Below are positions 1-11,924 of a DNA stretch of 64,000 bases, in pieces. The position numbers and the translations under genes are program-made. Source of the stretch: Symmetrospora coprosmae. Taxonomy: Eukaryota > Basidiomycota > Cystobasidiomycetes > Symmetrosporaceae. How positions within the stretch are numbered: the first letter of the stretch is position 1; each line of letters begins with the position of its first letter. Location of the stretch: positions 186,001 through 250,000 of the forward strand of contig VUYT01000018.1 in assembly GCA_008802785.1 (NCBI GenBank), written 5' to 3'. A model generated the notes under the pieces. The model did no database searches. It was given only the letters and a program-made list of their open reading frames with translations, and was not told where the DNA came from.

Positions 1-1172
1 CCCCCTCTTGCGGGTATGCTTCTGTCCCGGCTTGCTACCCGGTCGCTTCTTCGGCCTCTCGTCGAGCTCTCGTTGCTCTTCCTTACGAAACGCATCTCTC
101 TGCCGCTTCTTCACTATCTTCACCGATTCTCCGTGCGTCGAGCCGCCCGGCAGTGGTGCGATCGTCCCTTCGATCGTGGCGCCCTTACGTCCGTGGCCGC
201 GCGGCACTGGTCTGTTCTTCACCTCCGTCCGAGACTTCGCTGTGATCTCCTTCGATATGAACTTCGCCGCCATTGCGATCCTAGTTTCGAAATCCCAGAT
301 TCGCCAACGCTGCTCTCGGCATTTTGCGGAATGACACGCAGCTTGCCGTGGATACATATGTAACGCACCGCGAGCTGTTGCTGCTGTAAGTAAGGTGAGT
401 AGCCTGTCCTGCTACTCAGCGGTGCCGTCAGCGCCCAGAGGACGCGGAAGCCAGGCAGACCCCCGTACAGGGCCATTGACAGGGCCACGTAGGCCCCAGC
501 GGCGACCGCAATGGAGTCAATTCTGGCCTCCCCACCCTCGTCATCGTCGGTGTCCGGCTCAGAGTCGCACTCTGGATTTGCCATGGCCTGCTCCATCGTG
601 AGCGGCTCTCCGTTCACCGGCAAAGCCGGCAGCGTAGAGGGGCCAGCAGCGGGCATGGGAGAAGGCGGCACAGGATGGACGGGGCTCCGGGCATAGTCGG
701 GGCTCCAATCGTAATCAACCTTGTCCTCCATATCGCCGTACGGCTCCTCTGCCTGAGCGGGAGCGGCGGCGCTCTGCGCGGGGGCAACATACTCCTGCGC
801 AGGCTTGTATGCCGCGGCCGATATGTCGGCAGTGAAAACGAGACGCCTCCATGCCGTACGTGCTTGTACGGTCTTCCGCCTCGGGCTTCGTCTGCTGCGA
901 GGACGACTCTGCATTACCTCTGGCAACCGCGCGGCCAAGTCTGCGGTACCACGATGTACGCGGATGCCGGCTCTTGGCGATGGAGCATGGACGTTGAGCG
1001 TAGAAGACCTTCGTTCCACGCTAGGCATCGCATCAAGCGAGCTGACTGCGGTGCAAGACGTCGCTAGGCCCTGTGAGGTCAACAGCGTTAGCCAAAAGGC
1101 GGGTCCTGTAGGTCCTAGGCGGACTGAGCCTGATGGACAAGGACGAGAGAAAGCGAAGGCAAGAGGCAGCAT
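1..1172 (-). CDS. Unidentified protein with a hydrophobic segment (3' truncated by window edge)
   Basis: I do not recognise this gene. Proposed exons on the minus strand are 1172-369 and 309-1, the second running off the window. The intron 310-368 has a GTGCGT donor and GAGCAG acceptor, and splicing keeps phase, joining LQQQQLA to RWRIWDFETRIA. Visible parts are a Pro/Ala-rich N-terminal region, an acidic stretch around SEPDTDDDEGGEAR, a hydrophobic segment starting IAVAAGAYVALSMALYGG that could span a membrane, and a very basic tail (KIVKKRQRDAFRKEE, RPKKRPGSKPG). The start is uncertain: Met at 1172 lies only about 16 bp below a TATA-like AATATATAG (1188-1196), so Met at 1028 or an upstream intron is possible. 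The join is inferred from splice signals and frame only. Confidence 0.4.
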
Positions 1173-1631
1173 GCTGGACAGGCCGAGAATATATAGCCCA
1201 ATCGGACCCCACGTTGGTTCTAAGCGAGCTCGCTCAGCCTCTGTTCTTCCAGGAGTGTGGAGCTTCACTGCGGGGGTTGCGCAGGCGTCGCATGCAGAAT
1301 CCCAGACACCGCGTCACGCCGCAGCGCGTGCACGATCGCTCAGATAGCAAACCAGGTACGTGGAGCATGCGTAAGACATTTCGTGGGAACTAGAACGGAA
1401 AGGGGGATCAGGACACGCCAAGGTCAGTCTGCAGGCGAATGCCTCATGCGTCAGCAGACATAGCTCTAGCGTTGGCTTGAAGATGACAGACCGGGGAAGA
1501 GCGAGCAGTAACGGGTGGGGACGTCTGTGAGTGCGTCAAAGGCAAACGTCTTGCGCAAATTGCGACCATCTTACCACAACAATAGACTGAGCGAAACACG
1601 ACGAACGAACAAGGCGCAGGAAGGGAGCGCG
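1173..1631. other. Intergenic: 5' side of left-edge gene, 3' side of RUD3
   Basis: Apart from the TATA-like element I see no coding exon with conserved sequence or RNA gene. It would hold the promoter of the left-edge gene and the RUD3 3' end. Confidence 0.5.
1188..1196 (-). promoter_or_regulatory. TATA-like element
   Basis: The minus strand reads CTATATATT here, just upstream of the unidentified left-edge gene. It is the clearest TATA-like stretch in the 1173-1631 gap. Its closeness to Met 1172 argues that translation starts further downstream. Confidence 0.35.
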
Positions 1632-3798
1632 TCAGTGACCCGAGACGATGGACGTAGCAGCTGTGCTCGTTTCTCCAATCCGCGAGAAGACGCTCTCGCT
1701 CGTGTCGGTATCGGAGCGTTGGCGGCCCAGCGGCGGGGCGCCGCGTTTCCCTGCTGTCGACGCGCTGCTCGTTGACTTTGAGGGTGAAGATGGCGGTGCG
1801 AGCTCGGCGAAGGGAGACATTGTGCGAGAGGAGGAGGGCAGAGGCGGGGAAGTGATTTGTGAGTTTGGACTGCTGAGTGGTGGCAGGATGGATTGATGTG
1901 AGGAGGCTGTGCTGGCTGGCGGGCTGCCGCTTTGCGATTCGCGGACTGAGCGATGGCGCGCAATATCAGCACCCCTACTATCTGATCGCGAGATGACAAG
2001 GATGCACTCACGCAGATATTCCACCCATAGATTCGAGAAGCTCTGCTCCAACCCTTCTCCGCCGCCGTCCGCAAAGCTGTCTTCCGGACCTTTGCCCTTG
2101 CCAGCGAAAGCGCTCGTAGCTCTGCTCATGGCTCTACGCCTCGAGCTGCCCAAGCTGATATTGGGTTTCGCACCGGCGCCATTCGACGACACGCCCGACG
2201 AGCCGTTGCGCTGCAGGCCTGCCCGCTCGCGATCCTCGTCTGACCAGGACAGGATGGACGCCAGCAACGACAGCATCTCGAACCGCTTGCTATCTGCTCG
2301 TGGGGTGTTGAAGAAGGTGATGAGCACGTTCGTGACGAGCCGCCGGTCGACATTGTTCTCCGAGTCGCCCTTCTTCAGCCGACGCAGCGCCTCGATGAGA
2401 TGTTCGTTCAAGATAACGGCTGCAAGGGATGATGCGTTTATCAGCGTTCATGTCATGTAAACAGGCAACAGAAGCTTGCACTTACCCTCGTGCCGCAGCT
2501 TGCCAATATGCAAGTTCTTGTCCTTGACCTCCTTCTCCAGGGCGGCTGTCCGCTCTGTATCGCTCTGCGATGCTGCCAGCCTGCCTTCCGCCGCGTGCGC
2601 TCTCTGTCTGTACTCCTGCAAGCTGCGCGTGGCATGTTGCAGCTGACTCTGCATGTCCCCTAGCGTGGCGCGGATCTCGTTGTCCTTTGCCGCCTGGAAC
2701 TCCTCGAGCACGGCATGCAAGTTGGCAGCCGACTCGGCTTCCCTATCGCGCTCGTCTGTGAGGGCCTGCTTTTCATGCCGGAGCTGAGCGAGCTCGCGCT
2801 CGGCGGCATTTAGGCCGGTTTCGAGCTTCTCGCGGTCGACGCGCTCCTTCATGGCCTGGTTCTCCCAGTCCTCGCGCTCGAGGCGACACCGCTCGAGGTC
2901 CTCGGACACCTCGCGCAGCTGCACCTCACGCAGCGAGCTCTCGTCCATGATGGCTTTTGCGCTGTCGTCGGCGCGCAGGCGTAGCTGCTCGACCTGCGCG
3001 TGCAGCCGCTCGCACTCGTCATTGTTTCCAATCAGCTCGCTCTTGAGCGTCTCGACCGTCTCCTGTAGGTCCTCGTTCGTAGCCTGCAGATCTACTATCT
3101 GCTGTTCGCGGCGGTCAAGCTCTTCCTGCAAGCGTGTGGACAGGTCACTTAGGATGTCAGCCTTTCTCGTTCGGCGGGTCTTGCGGGTCGCGCGCTGCAG
3201 CGAGGCGGGGCGTGTATGGACGCACCGCATCCTGTCGCAGCTTGTCCCCGAGCGTGTTGCGCATGTTGGTGAGCTTCCCGAGCAGCCCGCGGTACTGCGA
3301 CTCTAGCGTGTCCTTCTCGTTCGTGACGCGGTTGAGCTCGGCCTCGAGCTCCGCTATCCGGTCTCCATTGTCTGTGTGACCTGCTCCCTCGCCTTGTGCG
3401 TCGTCGTGCTCGCCAGTACTCCGAGCATCTTCATCTCCGCTGTGAGCCTGTTGCCGTTCGTGGTCCCCGTTCTCGATGACCTCGCCGCGTCGCTCCTCAC
3501 TCGACCCATTCACGGCCATCTCGCCGGCCGGTGCACCAGCAGTGCCTCCGGCACTAGGCGGCGTTGTGGCATAGCTATCTTCGATCGTCGAAGGCTGCGT
3601 CCTGCTGTCTGGCCCTTTGTCCGTTGCTGTCGTTGACGGTCCCGCCACGGCTTGGTCGTGCCCGTCGCTGTCGCCTTCTCCGTCGCTGCCGTGCTCCACT
3701 CCCGCCGCCTCCAAGGTCGCGCCGGCATCTTCGAGTGCGCTACCAGCTGCGGGCGCTCCTGCAGTGTCAGGATCCATCTGTGGCGACGACGTGCTCAT
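1632..3798 (-). CDS. RUD3: Rud3/GMAP-210-type Golgi matrix protein with GRAB domain
   Basis: Four exons: 3798-3226, 3161-2486, 2419-2012, 1945-1632, encoding 656 aa. The first ~150 residues are acidic and low-complexity. A long coiled coil follows (about 155-415). Exon 3 then encodes the GRIP-related Arf-binding (GRAB) region: LNEHLIEALRRLKKG, RRLVTNVLITFF and LSWSDEDRERAGL are close to the Rud3 consensus. The C-terminal third is Ser/Pro-rich. Family knowledge: Rud3 is recruited to the cis-Golgi through Arf1 and tethers vesicles. Start ATG 3798 is the first Met followed by family-like acidic sequence; the frame is open further upstream but has no better start. Introns are 64-66 nt. The gene is divergent from VMA22 across a 181-bp shared promoter. 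Confidence 0.92.
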
Positions 3799-3979
3799 GA
3801 CGGTGCTGACGAGACTCGACTCGATCCAAAGCACGCGCTGTGCAAGGAGGAGACAGAGGCAAGGCAAGGCGTGCCGTGCCGTGCCCGGCCCGCCCGTCGC
3901 GTGCTCCCTCCCCGAGGTGGTCCAAGTGTGGTGGGGGCTCACTCTAATCCCTACTAGCAACCAATTCGTCGAGATCAAC
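3799..3979. promoter_or_regulatory. Bidirectional promoter RUD3/VMA22
   Basis: The 181 bp between two start codons on opposite strands must carry both promoters. No clear TATA box is visible. Both genes serve the endomembrane system, so co-regulation is possible but is inference only. Confidence 0.5.
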
Positions 3980-5037
3980 ATGGCAATAGATCTGCGTGCA
4001 GGGACGCCTACACCCAGTGCAGCTCATCTCGCTCCTTCGGCTGTCCAATATCCCAACGTGCCCGCAGTGGGTGACGACAAGCAGCAGCAGCAGCAGCAGT
4101 CACCGCCACCCGATTACGACAATCAGCTCGAGGATGCCCTCGACAAGCTGGACCTGTACCAGAGCAGGCGCGCACAGATGGACAATCACCTCAAGGCAGT
4201 CAGTCTCGGCGCTGCAGTTGCTGGAACGTACCTCTGCTCCGCTCCGAATGCTGATCCACGCCCGCCTGCCCACAACGTCACCGATCCTTGCTCGCCCTAC
4301 TCTCGTTTCCAGGCCTTCTTCAATCTGGCACAGGCCAAGCAAGCTCTCGGTCCAGCCCGCGTCGGGCCAGCGTCCTTCAGGCTGGGTCGCATCGAGCCGC
4401 TGCTGACTGTGTAAGCGGGCATTCGTATGCGGACTGCCCATCTTGACCCGACCTGACGCCACCGATGCTTCCAATTCGCACCAGCAACTTGGAAGTGGCC
4501 TCGTCGAGCATTCAGCCTTCATCCTTCCGCCTTGTTGAAGCGCAGCCCGCTCAGTTGCAGACCTCCGATAGCGCGGCGGCAGGCAGCAAGGGCAAAGGCC
4601 GCGAGCGACGCGATCCCGTCGATTTGAGGTTGCAGAGCACCAAGGGCGTGAGCCCGTCCAGCAGTGCTGGGCGCGGAATTAGAGAGCTCGTGGAGGAAAA
4701 GCCGGCCGCGTACACCAGCACCGATCTTCATCGCCGACTGCAGGCGACGACGGCCCGCGATGGAGACCGCGACATGCCCAGCGAGAAGACGGGGAGTTTC
4801 GGCAGCGAAACTCCAGACCAGGAACCACCTGCCTACGCCGAAGCAATGAACGAGTACCTCCTCGACCCCATACAGCAGTTCTCGGCCTTCCCGCCCATTA
4901 CGCTCCGCAGCGCTCAGAAGGGGTTCCGAAAAGCGCTCGAGGAGAGCATTGCGGTGCTCATGATGCAGAAGGAGTTCGGAGCATCGTGCAGCGAGGTGGA
5001 CAAGCTCAAATCAACGCCTCATGAAGCCAAGGGCTGA
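3980..5037 (+). CDS. VMA22: V-ATPase assembly factor Vma22 (CCDC115 family)
   Basis: Three exons: 3980-4198, 4313-4410, 4485-5037, encoding 289 aa. N-terminal LEDALDKLDLYQSRRAQM and, across intron 1, AFFNLAQAKQALGPARVG match the Vma22/CCDC115 helix. C-terminal DPIQQFSAFPPITLRSAQK corresponds to the DPL..FG.LVP..LR.AQ..F block of human CCDC115. Family knowledge: Vma22 is an ER assembly factor that works with Vma12 and Vma21 to build the V0 sector. A six-Gln run is encoded at about 4081-4099, and a Ser-rich disordered region separates the conserved ends, making the protein longer than yeast Vma22. The final phase closes exactly on TGA 5037. Confidence 0.9.
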
Positions 5038-5133
5038 AGCTCGAGCAGCAACGTCCTTCCCGGCCTTGCATGCGGCCTCGCCTTGTTGTTGCTTTTCTCA
5101 CGTCACTGCTGTCCTGTAGTCTGCATGCACACA

Positions 5134-7651
<2,518 letters not shown>

Positions 7652-7865
7652 GCTTGTCTGGGCCTAGGTCCAGTGATGGCGTAGAGCGAGGTCAAGGTGC
7701 GCTTTGAGGTCGGCGCGTCATCGGGGCCTGGTGCTGGTGGCAAGGAGGGACACGCGCACGATGCGGATGAAGGAACTCGCCTCGGCTGTGTACAAGCAGT
7801 CTGCCGTACTCTCCACACAACAACAACATTGTACTGCACTGCCATGGTCGTAATGCAGCCTTGCC

Positions 7866-8663
7866 CTATGCCTGCATCCCACGCGACCCTGGGGCTGCCT
7901 GCCTGCTCCGCAGGTCTTCGTCGGCGCGCTCTGCGGCTTTCAGCAGAGTCTCTGCACCGTCACATGGGATCGTCAGCTCCGTAGAGCAAATCAAGAGAGT
8001 AAGAGAGAGAGAGAGATGGCGTTGGACACACCTCGCTGCGTCTGCAGGGCCATGAGGCGGGCCCGGAGCTTGACCACTTCGGGCGACGAAGCGATTGGAG
8101 CTGACTGCCGTGATGGCGGCCTGCCTGATGCAGAAGCGACAGCGGCAGCGGCAGTGGCCACAGGCTGCTGCTGCAGAGCAGAGTTGCGCTTGCGCTTCTC
8201 GAGCTGTATGAGGTCAGCGTGGGGCGCCAGAGTGGAAGAGGACAGCGTGAGCAGGCGCGGTGGTCGCGGCCAAGATGGTGGGGAGACGAGCCGGCCGCAC
8301 CTTCTCGTGCAAGCCTCGCTCCTTCCTCTGCAGCGCTTCCAGCCCACTCTCTGCACGGCTGATGAGCTCACGTATCTGCGGCTCGACCTCTCTGCGGACC
8401 TCGAGCTGGGCGAGGTGGATCTCGTCCTCAGACAGAAGCTCGTACCCGCGCCGAGTCCTCAGCACGCGCAGGAGGCGAGGGTAGTCGGACAGCGAGTGCG
8501 AGAGAGTAGACACTGAGGCGTTGAGCTGTGCAGATTCCATGCACCTGTCAGCATACGGATCATGGGCGAAGCAGCCAGCGTTGTCATTGTGCCGTGTTGG
8601 CCGCACCGTGTAATTGGAGCTGGCCAGAGCGTCGCGGCAGCGGTCCAGCCCGGACAAGTCCAT
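7866..8663 (-). CDS. SPC19: DASH/Dam1 complex subunit Spc19
   Basis: Four exons: 8663-8607, 8525-8301, 8203-8032, 7951-7866, encoding 179 aa. The diagnostic block is LSDYPRLLRVLRTRRGYELL followed by SEDEIHLAQLEV, then REVEPQIRELISRAESGLE, matching Spc19 (family length about 165 aa). Family knowledge: Spc19 is part of the ten-subunit ring that couples kinetochores to spindle microtubules and is restricted to fungi. The middle exon encodes an Ala/Gln/Ser-rich insert. Intron 3 has a long CT-repeat tract (minus strand, near 8002-8016). The gene is divergent from SMD1. Confidence 0.9.
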
Positions 8664-8902
8664 GGCAGCAACTGTGACGGCGGGCTATTCCCTTCCCTCC
8701 TCTCTGTTGCTCTGCCTCTGCGGACGCTATAGCTGCTGCTGCTATCGTATCATCGGTGGAAGTTGCACCAAGGTCGAGAGGGGCATCGCTGCTCTGCGCC
8801 CATTGCCCGCCTGGAGTAGCCCAGGCCGCTGCCATCCCATCATCACGCTTCTCTCCCACCACCAGTCTGCCTCCAAAAGCAATCCAGCAATAGTCGCCCA
8901 TC
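8664..8902. promoter_or_regulatory. Bidirectional promoter SPC19/SMD1
   Basis: The 239 bp between opposite start codons must hold both promoters. It has CT-rich tracts and no obvious TATA box. Confidence 0.45.
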
Positions 8903-9801
8903 ATGAAGCTCATTAGGTGCGTAGCATGACGACAGAGACGACGCTCCTTGCGCTGTTCCGCCATCGCGGCAGGCAGGCAAGCAGGCTGACCCCGACCGAC
9001 CTTCTTGCGCCGCAGATTCTTGTGAGTCTGACAGCGCCGGCAGGGCAGCGGCAGATGATGCAGAGAGGAGCGCAGAGTCGATGCATTGTGTGCAGAGTTG
9101 CGCTGCTTCAGCAGTCTTCAGGACGGCTGGCTTGCTGCTTGAGCGAACGCGGGCGTTACGTCGTGGGCGTGCAGGCGACTGACTCGCTCGAGAGCTGTTC
9201 TCACTTAACGCACAGGATGAAGCTGAACAACGAGTCCGTCACGGTCGAGCTCAAGAACGGAACACAAGTGCACGGGACGATAACGGGTGCGTGCAGGCCT
9301 TGTAACAGCAGGACGCGGCGGCAGGCTAATACAATTCGTGCGGGCGCGAGCGAGCAGCTGTCGACATGGCCATGAACACGCACCTCAAGGCTGTAAAGAT
9401 GTCGGTCCGGAACCGCAACCCGACAACGCTCGACAGCATCTCGATCCGCGGGAGCCACATCCGCTACTACATCCTGCCCGACTCGCTGCCCCTCGACACG
9501 CTCCTCGTCGATGACCAGCCGAAACCAAAGAAGAAGAAGACGGACGGCGCAGCGGACCGCGGGGGACGGGGCGGACGAGGAGGCAGGGGCGACTCGCGCG
9601 GGAGGGGACGCGGGCGAGGAAGTGAGTTTCGCTTGTTGCTGCTGTTCTGTCACATGGCAGGCGGGCGGGCAGGCAGGCGTGTCGCGCTGTCCAGCCTGTC
9701 CTGGCCAAGCTTGCATTGGAAGGCAAGGAGCAGAGCTGATTGTCTGGCCATCTCCTCTCCATTCTGTTGCAGTCGGTGGACCTCCTCGCGGAAGGCGATA
9801 A
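8903..9801 (+). CDS. SMD1: Small nuclear ribonucleoprotein SmD1, with a 6-nt microexon
   Basis: Five exons: 8903-8916, 9016-9021, 9216-9286, 9358-9621, 9773-9801, encoding 127 aa. SmD1 is near-invariant, so the model is firm: MKLIR, then FL, then [20 protein letters not shown], and later [16 protein letters not shown] and PLDTLLVD match human SmD1. The residues around FL can only be produced by a 6-nt exon (ATTCTT) flanked by CGCAG and GTGAGT; skipping it shifts phase and loses conserved Phe-Leu. The tail has RGGRGG repeats ending GGPPRGRR, the usual symmetric dimethylarginine region. Family knowledge: a core Sm-ring protein of U1, U2, U4 and U5 snRNPs. The exon 4 acceptor (9356-9357) gives ITAVDM where most homologues have ITGVD. 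Confidence 0.96.
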
Positions 9802-10257
9802 GGCGGTCGAGTCAGTAGGAAGCTCGTCGATTTTTCTGCCGTCCACCCCCACCAAAAGCGTCGGTCTCTGCGGCTCGCGCCTCAGCATCGTAAGTTCTTC
9901 GACAAGAAGCAGTGTCATACCTCTCCGGACTGCGTGTTCCTCTGCGGTCCTGTCGCAGGGCAGGGGGCCACGCACCCTTTTCTGGCTGTATCATCTGTAA
10001 TATTAGGGAATGCAGCGTTGTCTGGCAATACAGGCCGGATGTCATCGCCTTATGCAAACGCAGTGAGGGCGGAGGACACAAGTGAGCAGTATGCTTCCTC
10101 TGTCGTCATATCAGCTCTGTCTGGTCTGTGCAGGACCTCTTCCTGCGCTACTTATGGTAGGGCGAGCCGGTCCGCGTGCCTGCAGCTGTCCGAGTCGGCC
10201 ATGTCCCGACGACGCTTCCCTGCCCTGCTCTGCTTGCACCCAGCTGCAATACTCGAC
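9802..10257. other. Intergenic between SMD1 and the MAT2B-like gene
   Basis: The 456 bp hold the 3' end of SMD1 and the promoter of the next gene. I see no conserved coding exon or RNA gene on either strand. Confidence 0.5.
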
Positions 10258-11729
10258 ATGCGAGTAATTGTTACTGGAGCTTCAGGTCAGCTTCGCACCC
10301 CCCATCGGAGCGGCTCGCCTTCTCGTGTTGACGCCCTGATCTTGACTGATGCCGACGCGAAGGCCTTCTCGGGCGAAGCGTGGTCGCCAAAGCGAAAGCG
10401 GCCGGCCACGAAGGTCAGCAAGTCCAGCAAGTCCAGCGACGACGAACATGCCCGTAGCCTGACGCGTCTCTGGCTCCGTCCCTACTTGCGCCCGCCGTAA
10501 ACAGTGAAAGGGCTGGCCTTCACGCGCGCCTCTGGAGACCTCGTCAAGCTCGACCTGCACGACTCGGCCGCTTTCGAAGAGCTGTGCACCAATTTCAAGC
10601 CTGATGTGGTGTGCGTGCATCGGGCGCCGATGGGCGGCTGGGTGGTCCAGCTAAAGTGATATGCGCTCGGCAGCATCCACGCCGCGGCTGAGCGAAGACC
10701 CGTACGTAGCCAGCCCGAAAGCGAGGCCACTGTCTCGCCCTGACACACGCTTCAACTCAGGACGTCGCCGAGAGGGATTCGGACGCTACCCGTCGATTGA
10801 ATGTCGCTGTCCCGCGCAGTCTTGCCCAGATCTGCCATCGCCTGGATATTGTTATCGTCTACATCAGGCAAGGCGATTGTCGATTCGTGCCTGCTGAGCT
10901 GCCTCTGACATGTAGTCACTGTGCGTCCGTCACCAGCACCGACTACGTCTTCCCGGGGGAGGCGCCTAACGGAGGGTACACCCCGCAAGATCAGACAGAG
11001 CCGCTGCAGCTGTAAGCCACTTTGCTGGCTAGTCTGATGATTGCTACATCGCTGATGATGCGTGACCACAGCTATGGAGAGACCAAGCTGGCTGGCGAGA
11101 CAGAGATCCTAGAGCACGGCAAGCCAGGCAAGGCCGTCGTGCTGCGCGTCCCAGTCCTGTGCGCGGGTGCTGCAGACTTATACGATGCTGCTCACTACAT
11201 TACTGACCATCTCTTCTCTGACCAATGCGCACAGATACGGTCCTGTCGAGGAGAACAGCGAGTCGGCCGTCAACATCCTCATCGATGTCGTCAAAGCGCG
11301 GAAACAAGTCAAGATGGACGACTGGTCACCACGCTACCCCACAAACGTGCAGGACGTTGCACGAGTCCTGCTCGATATTGGCGATCTGTGTCAGTGTGTA
11401 CTTCGCACTTGCCCTTCAAAAGCGGAAGACTGATGCCGAGCTCGACATCGACAGACCGCAACTCGCTCGACATTACCCTCCCGACCATCCTCCACTTCAG
11501 CTCGCAGTCCAAAGTCTACTCAAAGCTCGACATGTCGAACTTCTTCGCCTCCTGCCTCGGGATCGACAACGCTGCTGACTTCCTGGTTCCTGTGCGAGAG
11601 GGACCGAAGGAGGGAGAGACGCGTCGTCCGCGTGACTGCCACCTGTCGAACGGCGCCCTAGAGGAGCTCGGCATCGACACAAGGGAGGAAGAAACGTTTG
11701 AGCAGTGGTTCAGGCGGGAGTTGTCGTAG
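10258..11729 (+). CDS. MAT2B/RmlD-like NAD(P)-dependent reductase
   Basis: Nine exons: 10258-10285, 10363-10413, 10505-10610, 10674-10701, 10761-10867, 10937-11011, 11072-11158, 11235-11389, 11455-11729, encoding 303 aa. MRVIVTGASGLLGR is a Rossmann GxxGxxG start. PDVVIHAAAERRPD, YISTDYVFPG and the active-site YGETK (Tyr133, Lys137) are typical of the extended SDR group that includes dTDP-4-dehydrorhamnose reductase and the beta regulatory subunit of methionine adenosyltransferase. The tail RRPRDCHLSNGALEELGID fits the fungal MAT2B-like members. Intron 5 must use a GC donor (10868) to give ISTDYVF. The fungal role is probably regulation of AdoMet synthesis, but this is inferred from family only. 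Confidence 0.9.
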
Positions 11730-11924
11730 ATGCATATGCAGGGCACTGTGTGACAATGCAGTCCTCGTTCTCCTGATTGCGTAGCGTTGGATGAGCACCG
11801 TTACCGACGGCGGTCTCCCAGGCGATGCACGTGCGTCATGTCTAGAGTACTGGAATGACTGGTCTGCCCCGTGAACAGCTTGCTCCTTCCTCACATCTTG
11901 CCTTCCTCGACACCTTTACCAAGC

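Noticed and set aside
8990-9240. SmD1 starting at the internal Met of MKLNNESV without microexon
   Set aside because: That would drop MKLIRFL, which is conserved in nearly all SmD1 proteins and is present upstream with matching phase.
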